From NCBI RefSeq assembly GCF_045310525.1, contig NZ_JBJHZY010000001.1:62001-126000 (forward strand): 64,000 nt of DNA, written 5' to 3'. Of the stretch, positions 25,801 through 35,428 are shown in pieces (within the stretch, counting starts at the first letter, position 1; each line of letters starts with the position of its first letter). Made by a program: the position numbers and the translations under genes. The stretch comes from Clostridium_AT radicumherbarum. GTDB lineage: Bacteria; Bacillota; Clostridia; Clostridiales; Clostridiaceae. The notes under the pieces are model-generated. The model made no database searches. It was given only the letters and a program-made list of their open reading frames with translations, and was not told where the DNA came from.

Positions 25801-26652
25801 TTGATTATTAATAAACGTTTCATAAGTATATTATTAATTATTTTATTAACACCTCTATTATATGGCTGTACTAAGGTGGATACTTTAAAAGTTAAACTTG
25901 GTATGAAAAATAATGATTTTGAATATATTAAGCAAGGAAAAATTAAGAAAATAGTAATACAAAATGTGAGGGATCCTGGCTTCAGATTTGTTGTAACGGA
26001 TCAGAAAGCTATTGCTGACCTATATGATATTTTATCCACAGCAAAGGAAGTTACTAATAAATCCACATTAGATCCTGATTATGAGTTTCAAATGGAGGAA
26101 AGTTCAAGTAAGATTTATAAGTTTAATTATATAGCAGGCCTTGATAAAAAAGATGCAGGAAATCTTTATAGTGCTGATAAGGTTTATGTTGTTTCTAAAA
26201 GAATTGACAACGATATAATTAAGAATTTTTGGAACATAAGAAAACCTAAGGATTTTAACAAAATTTATTATGGGCTACTATTAGATCAAGCAGATGCTTA
26301 TGCCAAAGGAATTGGAAAAGGAAAAACCATAGGGATTAACTTGAATAATGATGTGGAAGCTGCAAAATTTATATTTTCCACAGATTTAGAAGATTTTAAA
26401 GCGAGTCTAGCTTCAAGAGTCAGCAGTGCAGAACTTATGCCTCCTTCCACTGCAAATGTTCAAACTAAGTCCTATGATACCGTTATGGAAATTAAAACTA
26501 TAGGTTACAAAACTTTTATTTACAAAGGCGAAATAACTTTTACTGATAAACAAAACAATAGTCAGAAAAAGTATTATATTACAATAAAAGATGAAGATAT
26601 GACTGGTAACTGGACTACCACTGTAGATGAAAAGAAGCCACCTGTTTGGTAA
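25801..26652 (+). CDS. lipoprotein, function unknown
   Basis: 283 residues. The lipoprotein signal is clear: basic start, hydrophobic core (FISILLIILLTPLL) and lipobox LLYGC near residue 23, so it should be anchored outside the membrane. The rest mixes beta and helix with no family recognised (KKIVIQNVRDPGFRFVVTD, YKFNYIAGLDKKDAG, a late TFTDKQNNSQKKYYITIKDE strand pair). The start is TTG, supported by AAGGAGAG eight bases upstream. A terminator follows directly. Confidence 0.75.
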   Translation: MIINKRFISILLIILLTPLLYGCTKVDTLKVKLGMKNNDFEYIKQGKIKKIVIQNVRDPGFRFVVTDQKAIADLYDILSTAKEVTNKSTLDPDYEFQMEESSSKIYKFNYIAGLDKKDAGNLYSADKVYVVSKRIDNDIIKNFWNIRKPKDFNKIYYGLLLDQADAYAKGIGKGKTIGINLNNDVEAAKFIFSTDLEDFKASLASRVSSAELMPPSTANVQTKSYDTVMEIKTIGYKTFIYKGEITFTDKQNNSQKKYYITIKDEDMTGNWTTTVDEKKPPVW

Positions 26653-26660
26653 AAGTTTAT

Positions 26661-26706
26661 AAAAGGAGATGTATGACCACTAAATGGCATATATCTCCTT
26701 TTATAA
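26661..26706 (+). terminator. Rho-independent terminator after the lipoprotein gene
   Basis: AAAAGGAGAT pairs with ATCTCCTTTT across a 22-base loop whose GTATG/CATAT ends can extend the stem; the tail is T-rich. Confidence 0.75.
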
Positions 26707-26827
26707 TGTTGTAAAAAGGCAGTAACGTTTTCTAGAGAATTCTAAAAAAAGATTGGTGAATTAGAGAAAAGGGTTTCGTACATACTCTAAAGGTGTGGCA
26801 TAATTATAAAAATGAGGAGGGGAAAAA

Positions 26828-28615
26828 ATGAATTTAAAGAAAGTTTTTTCTGCTGTGATGGCTTTAGCTTTAACTGTGACATTGGATCCGGTGAGGATTA
26901 ATGTAAAAGCAGTTTCAGTATTAGGAAATATGGAGCTGTCCAGAAAAATTGCAACTGAAGGTATGGTTTTACTGGAAAATCACGGTTCACTGCCAATTCC
27001 AAAAGGCCAGTCTGTTGCTCTTTTCGGATCCGGTCAGATTAACTTTCAAAAGGGCGGTGGAGGTTCAGGTAATGTAAAGGTTGATTATGTTGTGAACCTG
27101 TTACAGGGAATGCAAAATAAAGAGAAAGAGGGAAAGATTTCTGTTTACAAACCTTTGGCTGATGCATACAGCAGCTATATTGCAGGTGGTGGAAAAGGTG
27201 AGATGACTCTAACAGATGCTCAGATTAACCATGCTGCAGCGTATGCAAAGACAGCTATAGTTACCATAAGCAGATATTCTTCCGAAGGCTCTGACAAGAC
27301 TACTGCAAAGGGAGATTATTACCTAAGCCACGCTGAAGTATCCATTCTGGATAGGGTTACTAAAGCAGGTTTTGAAAAGCTTGTAGTTGTGCTCAATATT
27401 GGTGCCCTAATAGACACTTCCTGGATAGCAAGTTATCCAGGAATTTCCGTTCTAGTGGCATGGCAGCCGGGAATGGAAGATGGTAATGCTGCAGCAGATG
27501 TATTATGTGGAGTGGTTAACCCTTCAGGTAAATTGGTAGATACTTTACAGAAGACTATTGGCTGATGGAACCTACGAAACTCTTAAAAATCCTTTTGGAA
27601 ATCTTGATTATATGACTTTGAGAAATACAGAAGCTACAACAGTAGTTAACCAGAGTATAGTTGTTAGCCCTGCAATTACAGCAGTAGTAACAGAACCAAC
27701 AAATAGTAAAATAATGCTTGGCGATGTTTATGCAGACCCAAGCCTCATGGATAAATTTATTGCACAGTTAACCAATCAGCAGCTGGCAGATTTATCTGGC
27801 AGTAAGAGAGCGCAGATAGCAGGAGGTACGGGCGGAATTGGAGGCTTGAGCGATTATGGTATTCCAAGTGCACAAACTTCTGACGGGCCTGCAGGCTTAC
27901 GTCTCTCTACTCACTGCACTGCATGGCCGGTTGAGGCACTGCTTGCATGCACCTGGGATGTTGATTTAATAAAACAAATGGGAATAGCAGTTGGAACAGA
28001 GGCCAAGTTGAATAAAGTAGATATTTGGCTAGCTCCAGGTATGAACATACATAGAAATCCATTATGCGGGCGTAATTTTGAATATTTCTCAGAAGATCCT
28101 CTTATAGCTGGTAAAATGGCTGCAGCTTTAACAAAGGGTGTTCAGTCTCAGGGAGTAGGAGTTACATTAAAACATTTTGCAGGTAATAACAAAGAGGTAA
28201 ACCGCAGCAGCAGCGACAGTAGAATAACTGAACGTGCACTTCGAGAAATTTACTTAAAGGGTTTTGAAATTGCAGTTAAGGAAGTGTCACCTTGGTGCAT
28301 TATGTCCTCCTATAATTTAATTAATGGTACTGAAACTGCTGAGAGCTATGATCTGCTTACCAATATCCTTCATGGAGAATGGGTTATAAGGGAATGGTAA
28401 TGACGGACTGGGGCAACAATTCAAAAGCCTATAAGGAGGTCAAAGCAGGAAATGATGTAAGGATGCCCATAGGAAATTCTTCCAATATCATGAGCGCATT
28501 GTCCACAGGACTTCTTACCCGTGTAGAACTGGAGCGGAACATAAAATATGTTCTCAATATGATTATGAAGACAAATGTATTCAAAATGACCGAAATGAAA
28601 GGGCATGCTGATTAA
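26828..28615 (+). pseudogene. domain-swapped GH3 beta-glucosidase, broken by frameshifts and an internal deletion
   Basis: Three reading frames together spell a secreted GH3 enzyme: a signal peptide, then the GH3 C-terminal domain (TEGMVLLENHGSLPIP, WQPGMEDGNAAADVL, NPSGKL), then the N-terminal barrel (TSDGPAGLR, GRNFEYFSEDPLI, KHFAGNNKE) and last the nucleophile motif MTDWGNN. Domain order is reversed relative to ordinary GH3 enzymes, as known for some rumen and clostridial beta-glucosidases. Near 27555 the frame changes by +1, and the roughly 100-residue fibronectin-like stretch expected there is mostly missing. Near 28381 one G is missing from a G run (TGGGTTAT where GAA-TGG-GGT-TAT is expected). 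GAGGAGGGG precedes the ATG. A sequencing error could explain the second break but hardly the first. Confidence 0.85.
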
Positions 28616-28632
28616 CTCGGCATGTCTTTTTA
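28598..28632 (+). terminator. Rho-independent terminator of the GH3 gene
   Basis: CATGCTGA pairs with TCGGCATG (one wobble) followed by TCTTTTT; it overlaps the stop codon. The 250 bases up to the next gene hold nothing recognised. Confidence 0.7.
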
Positions 28633-28885
28633 TGTAACAAAATGGTGGCAGGTTGCTATCAGCTCATGAAACATATTTCATATATTGTAGTTATTATTCC
28701 TATGAATTTTATTAAATAAATATTAATTCCAGAGGTCTTTATAGAAAAGTAAATTAAAGGCTTGTATAATTAAATGGTTAGTAACTATAATAATTCAAAA
28801 GAGTATTTTTATGGTGTTTAAAATTAAATGCACATAAAAATTGATAATTTATTTAAAAGAAGAAAAAGGAGCAGAGGAGAGAACT

Positions 28886-30091
28886 ATGAAAAAGAAATAC
28901 GTTATATGGGCAATTATAATACTTGTAATTGGAGGAGTAATTTTCCTAAGAGTTCAAAGCCAAAACAAGCTTAAGTATACCTCAGTTAAAACCACTAAGG
29001 CTGTAAAGGGAGATATTAAATCCTATTTATCTACTACTGCCTCCATAAAATCAAAGAACAGCAAGGACTATTATGGACTATCAGGTAAAGTATCAGCAGT
29101 TAATGTAAAGGTTGGAGATACAGTAAAAATTGGTGAAGTTCTAGTTAAATATGATACCCCTGATTTAAATTCTTCAGTTAAACAAGCACAAATTCAATAT
29201 GATAATGCAGCACTTGCAAAACAAAGTGAAGTTAATGCAAATAATGATATGAACAGTAAAATGGCTGATTTGGATAAGCAAATAGCTGATTTAGATGCTA
29301 AGATTTCAGCTGCTGAGGCAAGTAAAAATCCTCAGGATATTGCAAATGTATCTGCTCTTCAAAGTCAGAGTTTGCAATTAAAGCAGACTAGGGATTCTTT
29401 GAAGCTTCCATTTTCTAATGAGCAGCTAAAGCAGGCTGATAATTCAATTGCACTAGCTAAAATAACCTTGGATAATGCAAAAACAAGTCTGGCTAAAAAT
29501 TCAGATTCTATAACTGCTGATTTTGATGGAGTGATAACTGCAGTAAATGCAGTGGTAGGTTCTACTGGTAATCCTGCAATGGCAGCTATAACTATTCAGG
29601 ACTTAAGCAATTTAAAGGGAGTTATTTCTGTTGGCAAATATGATGCTGCAAAGCTTTCTTTAGGTCAAACTGCAATAATTAAAACTCAAAATAATCAATA
29701 TAATGGTAAGGTTTCTTTTATAGACCCTGCAGCCAAGCAGACGGTTTCAGCTTCAGGAACAGATAGCAGCTTAAATGTAGAAATAGATATCGCAAATCCA
29801 GGAAACGACTTAAAGGTAGGCTTTGACAATGATGTAGATATACTTTTAGGAGAAGCAAGTAAGGTTTTGATGGTACCTGTTGAGGCAATAAAAACTGATA
29901 AGAATGATAAAAACTATATATATGTTATTCAAGGAAATAAGGCTTACGAAAAGGAAGTTAAACTAGGAATCCAATCTGACACAGATGTTCAGATTATAAG
30001 CGGAGTAAATGAGGGAGATAGTGTAATACTAAATCCAAGTGCCTCCATCCATGACGGTAGCTTCGTAAAAGAATCAGGAGTTGGTAAATAA
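28886..30091 (+). CDS. MacA-like efflux membrane fusion protein
   Basis: 401 residues. One N-terminal membrane helix (VIWAIIILVIGGVIFL) is followed by a biotinyl/lipoyl-like half (TTASIKSKNSKDYYGLSGKVSAVNVKVGDTVKIGEVLVKYD), a helical hairpin of about 90 residues, the second lipoyl half (ITADFDGVITAVNAVVGSTG), and a beta-barrel with membrane-proximal domain. It links the ABC transporter encoded next to the outer face of the membrane. ATG at 28886 follows AGAGGAGAG. Its stop overlaps the start of the ATPase gene (TAATG). Confidence 0.9.
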   Translation: MKKKYVIWAIIILVIGGVIFLRVQSQNKLKYTSVKTTKAVKGDIKSYLSTTASIKSKNSKDYYGLSGKVSAVNVKVGDTVKIGEVLVKYDTPDLNSSVKQAQIQYDNAALAKQSEVNANNDMNSKMADLDKQIADLDAKISAAEASKNPQDIANVSALQSQSLQLKQTRDSLKLPFSNEQLKQADNSIALAKITLDNAKTSLAKNSDSITADFDGVITAVNAVVGSTGNPAMAAITIQDLSNLKGVISVGKYDAAKLSLGQTAIIKTQNNQYNGKVSFIDPAAKQTVSASGTDSSLNVEIDIANPGNDLKVGFDNDVDILLGEASKVLMVPVEAIKTDKNDKNYIYVIQGNKAYEKEVKLGIQSDTDVQIISGVNEGDSVILNPSASIHDGSFVKESGVGK

Positions 30092-30783
30092 TGATAGAGG
30101 TTAAAGACATAGTTAAAAAGTACGTAACAGGAGATATTGATTTTACAGCACTTAAGAATATTAATCTAAAAATAGAAAAAGGTGAGTTCACTGCAATAAT
30201 GGGACCATCTGGCTCAGGAAAATCTACATTTATGAATATTCTTGGCTGCCTTGATAGATTTGACAGCGGAAAATATATTTTAAATGATAATGAAGTAACC
30301 AATTTAAATGATAAAGAACTTGCATATATAAGAAATAAAGAAATTGGTTTTGTATTTCAAGCCTTTAACTTGCTGCCTAGGATGAATATTTTAGAAAATG
30401 TAGAACTTCCTATGACCTACGCAGGAATTCCAGCCAAGCAAAGAAGAGAAAGAGCTATGACAGCCCTGGATAAAGTAGGTCTAAGTGATAGAATAAAGCA
30501 TAGACCAAATGAAATTTCAGGTGGACAAAAGCAGAGAGTAGCAATTGCAAGAGCTATAGTAAATGACCCTGCAGTAATTATGGCTGATGAGCCTACAGGA
30601 AACCTTGATACAAAGTCCTCAATAGAAATAATGAGGATATTTCAAGAGCTTAATAATGATGGGGCAACAGTTATAATGGTTACTCATGAGCCGGATATTG
30701 CAATGCACTGCAAAAGGATTGTAAGGTTTAGGGACGGAGAAATTATCTCTGATGAAGAAGTGAAAGATAGAATCCTTTTATAA
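30091..30783 (+). CDS. ABC transporter ATPase, MacB/LolD type
   Basis: 230 residues: Walker A GPSGSGKST near residue 36, Q-loop FQAFNLLPRM, signature ISGGQKQRVAIARA, Walker B VIMADEPTGNLDT, switch histidine VTHEPD. This is the exporter class that drives mechanotransmission by MacB-type permeases. It sits between the MFP and two FtsX-type permeases with a one-base overlap upstream and a 13-base gap downstream. The substrate (antimicrobial peptide, lipid or other) is not evident. Confidence 0.95.
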   Translation: MIEVKDIVKKYVTGDIDFTALKNINLKIEKGEFTAIMGPSGSGKSTFMNILGCLDRFDSGKYILNDNEVTNLNDKELAYIRNKEIGFVFQAFNLLPRMNILENVELPMTYAGIPAKQRRERAMTALDKVGLSDRIKHRPNEISGGQKQRVAIARAIVNDPAVIMADEPTGNLDTKSSIEIMRIFQELNNDGATVIMVTHEPDIAMHCKRIVRFRDGEIISDEEVKDRILL

Positions 30784-30796
30784 AGGTGGTAAAAGC

Positions 30797-31999
30797 ATGA
30801 ATTTTATTGAAAATTTTAAAATGGCTCTAGAAAGTATTAAAGCTAATAAACTTCGTTCCTTCCTGACAATGCTTGGTATAATTATTGGTATAAGTTCAGT
30901 TATAACCATAGAATCTCTTGGGGCGGGTGGCAAAAATTCAATAAATGCCCAGTTTGAAAAGCTGGGAGCTGCAACAGTTAATATAGGTATTGATCCAACT
31001 GAGGCACAGCCGGAGGATTATTTTACCTTTGAGGATGTTAATCAAATTAAAAATAAAGTTGATGCAGTTAAGTATGCAAGTATAACTGCTACTAAAAGAG
31101 GCCAGGTAGCTTCATCGTCAAAATCTAAAATGGCAATTTTATTTGGTGGAAACTCAGAGGTTTCAAGCATAAATAATTATGATATTACCTATGGAAGGTT
31201 TTTCAATGAAAAAGAGGTTGATGAAAGTAAGAGCGTGGCAGTAGTAGACGATAATACTGCAAAGGCTCTCTTTGGATATGAGGATGTAGTTGGAAAGACC
31301 ATAAAAATTGGTACTATAACTGCAAATAAGACTGTAACTATTATTGGCGTCAGAAGTTCTGGAAATATGTTTGCAGCAAATCCTAATGCACCTTCCTTTA
31401 TTGATGTACCCATTACAGTTTTAAAGGAAATGTACTCAGGAGATTTCACTATGGACACCATTTCTATCATGGCTTCCTCAAAGGATGCTGGTGAGGCAGC
31501 AGGTAATGGCGCTAAAAATATCCTTGAAAGCAGACACAATAACAGGGGAAAGGATGTCTATACTGTAACAAGTCTGCTTCAGTCTCTAGATCAAGTTAAT
31601 AATGCTCTTAGCATATTTACAACATTTATAAGCGCTGTAGCTGCAATTTCCCTTATTGTAGGAGGAATAGGAGTTATGAATATTATGCTCGTATCCGTTA
31701 CTGAAAGAACAAGGGAAATAGGTCTAAGAAAAGCTATTGGTGCTACTACGAAAACTATATTATTTCAATTTTTAACAGAATCAGTTATCATTGCTCTTAT
31801 AGGGGGATTAATAGGCATGATTCTTGGTATATCCTTAGCACAGTTAATAGGATATTTTGTGAATATTGTACCTACTTTATCAATAACAGCTGTTTTAGGT
31901 GCAATTTTATTTTCCTCAGCTGTTGGAATATTCTTTGGAATATATCCTGCGAGGAAGGCAGCAGAGCTTAATCCTATTGATGCACTAAGATATGAATAA
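30797..31999 (+). CDS. MacB-like ABC permease (first copy)
   Basis: 400 residues: an N-terminal membrane helix after the amphipathic ENFKMALESIKANKLRSFLTMLGIIIGISSV, a long extracytoplasmic MacB periplasmic-core domain, and three C-terminal helices (FISAVAAISLIVGGIGVMNIML, the VTERTREIGLRKAIGA loop, and two further helices ending YPARKAAELNPIDALRYE). No ATPase domain is fused. It is 21 bases from a paralogue with the same motifs, so the transporter is likely a heterodimer of the two permeases. Confidence 0.93.
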   Translation: MNFIENFKMALESIKANKLRSFLTMLGIIIGISSVITIESLGAGGKNSINAQFEKLGAATVNIGIDPTEAQPEDYFTFEDVNQIKNKVDAVKYASITATKRGQVASSSKSKMAILFGGNSEVSSINNYDITYGRFFNEKEVDESKSVAVVDDNTAKALFGYEDVVGKTIKIGTITANKTVTIIGVRSSGNMFAANPNAPSFIDVPITVLKEMYSGDFTMDTISIMASSKDAGEAAGNGAKNILESRHNNRGKDVYTVTSLLQSLDQVNNALSIFTTFISAVAAISLIVGGIGVMNIMLVSVTERTREIGLRKAIGATTKTILFQFLTESVIIALIGGLIGMILGISLAQLIGYFVNIVPTLSITAVLGAILFSSAVGIFFGIYPARKAAELNPIDALRYE

Positions 32000-32020
32000 G
32001 GAAAATAAGGATGAGATATT

Positions 32021-33220
32021 ATGAAAATTATTGAAGATTTCAAGATGGCTCTTGAAAGCATAAAATCCAATAAAATGCGTTCCTTCCTTACCATGCTTGG
32101 TATAATAATTGGTATCAGTTCAGTTATTACTATAGTGGCTTTAGGGCAAGGCGGACAAAACAAAGTAAATGATGAGTTCCTATCTCTTGGAGCTACAGCT
32201 GTAAGTGTTTCTGTAGATACCTCTAAGGCACAGAATACTGATTATATCACACTTTCTGATGTAAAAGCAGTTAAGGATAGAGTGGAAACAGCAGTTTATG
32301 CGGGAGTTTCTGTAAGCAAACGGGGACTAATTTCAACTGGAAAAAAGACACTGCAAGCTGGCTTTACTGGTGCAGACGAGGATTATGCAAACTTAAAGAA
32401 TTTAGAGATTTCATATGGAAGGTTCTTTACTAATAGGGATGTGGAGGAAGCTAAGGCAGTAGCAGTTATAGATGACAGTTCTGCTAAAACCTTGTTTGGC
32501 TACGAGGACTGCATTGGAAAGACTGTAAAAATAGGGTCATTATCAGCAAATACAAAGGTTACTATAATAGGAGTTCGAAAAAATACAAATTTATTTGGAA
32601 GCTTTAATAAATCCATAAATTTATATATGCCAATTACTTTTTTACAGACTATGTACTCCAATAACTTTACTATTACTAGCATGAGCATTTCTGCTTCTTC
32701 TAAAAATACAACTGAAATCACCGGAGATGCAGCAAAAAGTATATTAGAAGCAAGACATAACAATAAAAATCAAGAGATCTACACCGTAGATAATTCCTTT
32801 AAGAATATGGCCCAATTAAATCAGGTATTAGGAATTTTTACAGGCTTTATTGGGGCTGTAGCAGCAATTTCCCTAATTGTAGGTGGAATTGGAGTAATGA
32901 ATATTATGTTAGTTTCAGTAACAGAAAGAACTAGGGAAATTGGAATAAGAAAAGCTATTGGAGCTACTACAAGTAATATTCTATTTCAATTTTTAATGGA
33001 GGCTGTAATATTGTCCATTATAGGTGGAGTAATAGGTATTGTTTCTGGAATAGCCATTGCTCAAATTGCAGGTTATTTTATAGGAGTTATACCAAGTATT
33101 TCGTACCTAGTAATAGCAGGAACCATAATCTTTTCTTCTGCAGTTGGTATTTTCTTTGGAATATATCCAGCAAGAAAGGCTGCAATGTTAAATCCAATTG
33201 ATGCTTTGCGATATGAATAA
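32021..33220 (+). CDS. MacB-like ABC permease (second copy)
   Basis: 399 residues, collinear with the preceding permease: the same start (EDFKMALESIKSNKMRSFLTMLGIIIGISSV) and end (YPARKAAMLNPIDALRYE), while the outward-facing domain has diverged most. This pattern suggests tandem duplication followed by specialisation of the substrate-facing part. It closes the MFP-ATPase-permease-permease operon; a strong terminator follows. Confidence 0.93.
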   Translation: MKIIEDFKMALESIKSNKMRSFLTMLGIIIGISSVITIVALGQGGQNKVNDEFLSLGATAVSVSVDTSKAQNTDYITLSDVKAVKDRVETAVYAGVSVSKRGLISTGKKTLQAGFTGADEDYANLKNLEISYGRFFTNRDVEEAKAVAVIDDSSAKTLFGYEDCIGKTVKIGSLSANTKVTIIGVRKNTNLFGSFNKSINLYMPITFLQTMYSNNFTITSMSISASSKNTTEITGDAAKSILEARHNNKNQEIYTVDNSFKNMAQLNQVLGIFTGFIGAVAAISLIVGGIGVMNIMLVSVTERTREIGIRKAIGATTSNILFQFLMEAVILSIIGGVIGIVSGIAIAQIAGYFIGVIPSISYLVIAGTIIFSSAVGIFFGIYPARKAAMLNPIDALRYE

Positions 33221-33230
33221 GAATAGAAAT

Positions 33231-33272
33231 AAAATGCATTCAAAAATTAAATTTTTGAATGCATTTTTTATT
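33231..33272 (+). terminator. Rho-independent terminator of the macAB-like operon
   Basis: An 18-base-pair perfect stem starting AAAATGCATTCAAAAATT is followed by TTTATTT; strong on both strands. Confidence 0.92.
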
Positions 33273-33352
33273 TGTATATGAAAATAATAATATTAGCTTT
33301 TGTAATTTTTTTGTAATGAATCATCAGCTTTTACAAATTCTACATTTTACTG

Positions 33353-33406
33353 TTAAGTTTATTTAACATTGCTATAATATTTCATTAACGTAGAACCTGT
33401 AGAATA
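33353..33406 (+). promoter_or_regulatory. promoter of pstS1 with TTAAC-type repeats (possible PhoP box)
   Basis: TTAAG (33353) and TTAACA (33363) are spaced ten bases. They are followed by TATAAT (33373-33378, extended by TG) and a further TGTAGAATAAAAT (33398 onward). The whole block aligns base for base with the region before pstS2. TTAACA-like direct repeats at about one helical turn are the known PhoP recognition pattern of Bacillus, so phosphate-starvation control is likely. Which of the two -10 boxes is used is not clear. Confidence 0.55.
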
Positions 33407-33459
33407 AAATCATAAGCAAAAGAATTAAACATTTAAATTTTCGTGGAGGATAATTTAAA

Positions 33460-34350
33460 ATGAAAAAAAATAATTTAAAACTATTAATTATGGCACTATC
33501 AATAACTGTTACAACAGGCCTATTAGTTGGCTGCGGCAGCAGTGCAAGTCAGGGAAATCCTAGTACAGGGTCAGTTAGCGGTACAATAACTGCATCTGGT
33601 TCCACAGCACTACAGCCATTAGCTGAACAGGCTGCAAAAAAATTTAATGATGCTAATCCAAATGCCACTATAAATGTACAAGGTGGTGGAAGTGGAACAG
33701 GACTTACTCAAGTTATGCAGGGTGCAGTAGATATAGGTAACTCAGACATTTTTGCAGAGGATAAATTAAAACCTGAGGAAGCAAAGCAATTAGTAGATCA
33801 TAAGGTAGCTGTTGTAGGAATAGCAATCGTAGTAAACAGCAAGGTTAAAGTTGATAATATCAAGAAGGATGATTTAATTAAGATATTTACAGGCCAAATA
33901 ACTAACTGGAAAGAAGTTGGCGGGGATGATATGGCTATTAACTTAATAAACAGACCAAAATCTTCAGGAACTAGAGCTACCTTTAAGAAATATGCATTGG
34001 ATGGAAAAGATGAGGTTGAAGGAAAGGCTTTAACAGAAGATTCAAGCGGTGCTGTAAAGAAAACAATAGAAACAACTTCAGGTTCAATTGGATACCTTGC
34101 ATCTTCCTTCGTATATGATCCAGCAAATTTAACTGGCGTTAAGGTAATAAAACTCGACAATGTAGTAATGAATAAAGATAACATTACAAGTGGAAAGTAT
34201 CCAATTTGGGCATATGAGCACATGTATACCAAAGGTGAAGCTAAGGATTTAACTAAAGCATTTATAGATTATATGGGTAGTTCAGATGCAAAGACACTAA
34301 TTGAAAAATTAGGCTACATTCCAACTGCTGATATGAAGGTTACTAGATAA
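33460..34350 (+). CDS. pstS: phosphate ABC transporter substrate-binding lipoprotein PstS (copy 1)
   Basis: 296 residues. The lipobox LLVGCGSS near residue 25 marks a lipoprotein. The mature part is a PBP-like phosphate binder: ITASGSTALQPLAEQAA, INVQGGGSGTGLTQVMQGAVDIGNSD, and RPKSSGTRATF (phosphate-contact loops). It captures inorganic phosphate outside the membrane for PstCAB. It heads pstS-pstC-pstA-pstB-phoU. A GC-rich hairpin after its stop could set a higher level for pstS than for the permeases. A near-identical second copy follows phoU. Confidence 0.95.
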   Translation: MKKNNLKLLIMALSITVTTGLLVGCGSSASQGNPSTGSVSGTITASGSTALQPLAEQAAKKFNDANPNATINVQGGGSGTGLTQVMQGAVDIGNSDIFAEDKLKPEEAKQLVDHKVAVVGIAIVVNSKVKVDNIKKDDLIKIFTGQITNWKEVGGDDMAINLINRPKSSGTRATFKKYALDGKDEVEGKALTEDSSGAVKKTIETTSGSIGYLASSFVYDPANLTGVKVIKLDNVVMNKDNITSGKYPIWAYEHMYTKGEAKDLTKAFIDYMGSSDAKTLIEKLGYIPTADMKVTR

Positions 34351-34354
34351 TACA

Positions 34355-34385
34355 AAGAGGCTGGCTGCAGAGCAGCCAGTCTTAT
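34355..34385 (+). terminator. hairpin between pstS1 and pstC (attenuator or transcript stabiliser)
   Basis: CTGGCTGC/GCAGCCAG with flanking AAGA/TCTT pairing around a two-base bulge. There is no strong U run, so partial termination or 3'-end protection of pstS mRNA is more likely than full stop. Confidence 0.65.
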
Positions 34386-34501
34386 GTGCTTTAAAATAAT
34401 ATATATATATTTTGCTGAAAATTTAAATTACGATTTACATAAATAGATTAATTATTAGATGGAAATAGAAAGCAGAATATGTAGATGAGGATGATAGGGT
34501 T

Positions 34502-35428
34502 ATGATAAAAAATGATTTGGCTAAAAAACAAAAAAATAATTTTGTTAAAAAACTAAAAAATGAATATATTGGTCGAGGGTATGCAATTATCTGTGGAATA
34601 CTAATTATTATTTTAACTCTAGCTATTATAATTTTTGTCGCTTCAAAAGGAATGGCCACCTTTACTCAAGACAAATATTCATTTGGTAAATTTTTATTTT
34701 CTACAAATTGGTCCCCTGATGCCTCACCTGATAAGGGTGGGCCACAGTTTGGTATATTAATATTTGTGTTAGGTTCAGTTTTTGTTTCCATAGGGGCAGT
34801 TTTAATAAGTGCACCATTAAGTATTGCTCTTGCAATCTTTATGAATTTAATTTCTCCAAAGCTTGGAGAAAAAGTAATACAGCCTGCCATGGAACTATTT
34901 GTAGGAATACCTTCTGTTGTATATGGTTTTGTAGGCATTACGATTTTGGTACCAGCTATAAAAAAAGGCTTCGGAGGATTAGGCTTTAGCCTTTTAGCAG
35001 GTGTTTTAGTATTGAGCATAATGATACTTCCTACCATAACAAGTATTGCTTCTGATGCAATTAAAACTATACCAAGAGATTACGTAGAAGCTTCTTATGG
35101 ACTAGGAGCTACAAGATGGCAGACAATAAGCAAGGTAATTATTCCAGCTTCTAAAAGTGGAATTCTAACAGGGGTAGTTTTAGGTATAGCAAGGGCTTTT
35201 GGAGAAGCTTTGGCTGTTCAGATGGTAATAGGAAATTCAATAAAAATACCGGGCAATCTGCTTGACACAACTTCAACTATGACAAGCATTTTAACTATGG
35301 ATATGGCCAATACTACCTTTGGTTCAGAATGGAATAATGCCCTTTGGTCTATGGCATTTATTCTGCTAATTATATCCTTTATATTTATTATTATAGTAAG
35401 AAGATTAGGAAAGAGGGGTGAGGTATAA
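34502..35428 (+). CDS. pstC: phosphate ABC transporter permease PstC
   Basis: 308 residues with six predicted membrane helices. The EAA-type cytoplasmic loop is YVEASYGLGATRWQTISKVIIPASKSGI near residue 200. GIPSVVYGFVGI and LGIARAFGEALAVQMVIGN are PstC hallmarks. It forms the inner-membrane channel with PstA. Its stop overlaps the pstA start (TAATG). Confidence 0.95.
   Translation: MIKNDLAKKQKNNFVKKLKNEYIGRGYAIICGILIIILTLAIIIFVASKGMATFTQDKYSFGKFLFSTNWSPDASPDKGGPQFGILIFVLGSVFVSIGAVLISAPLSIALAIFMNLISPKLGEKVIQPAMELFVGIPSVVYGFVGITILVPAIKKGFGGLGFSLLAGVLVLSIMILPTITSIASDAIKTIPRDYVEASYGLGATRWQTISKVIIPASKSGILTGVVLGIARAFGEALAVQMVIGNSIKIPGNLLDTTSTMTSILTMDMANTTFGSEWNNALWSMAFILLIISFIFIIIVRRLGKRGEV

Noticed and set aside
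26828..28615. Three separate GH3-like genes
   Set aside because: The pieces are consecutive parts of one enzyme in shifted frames, with a ribosome binding site only before the first.
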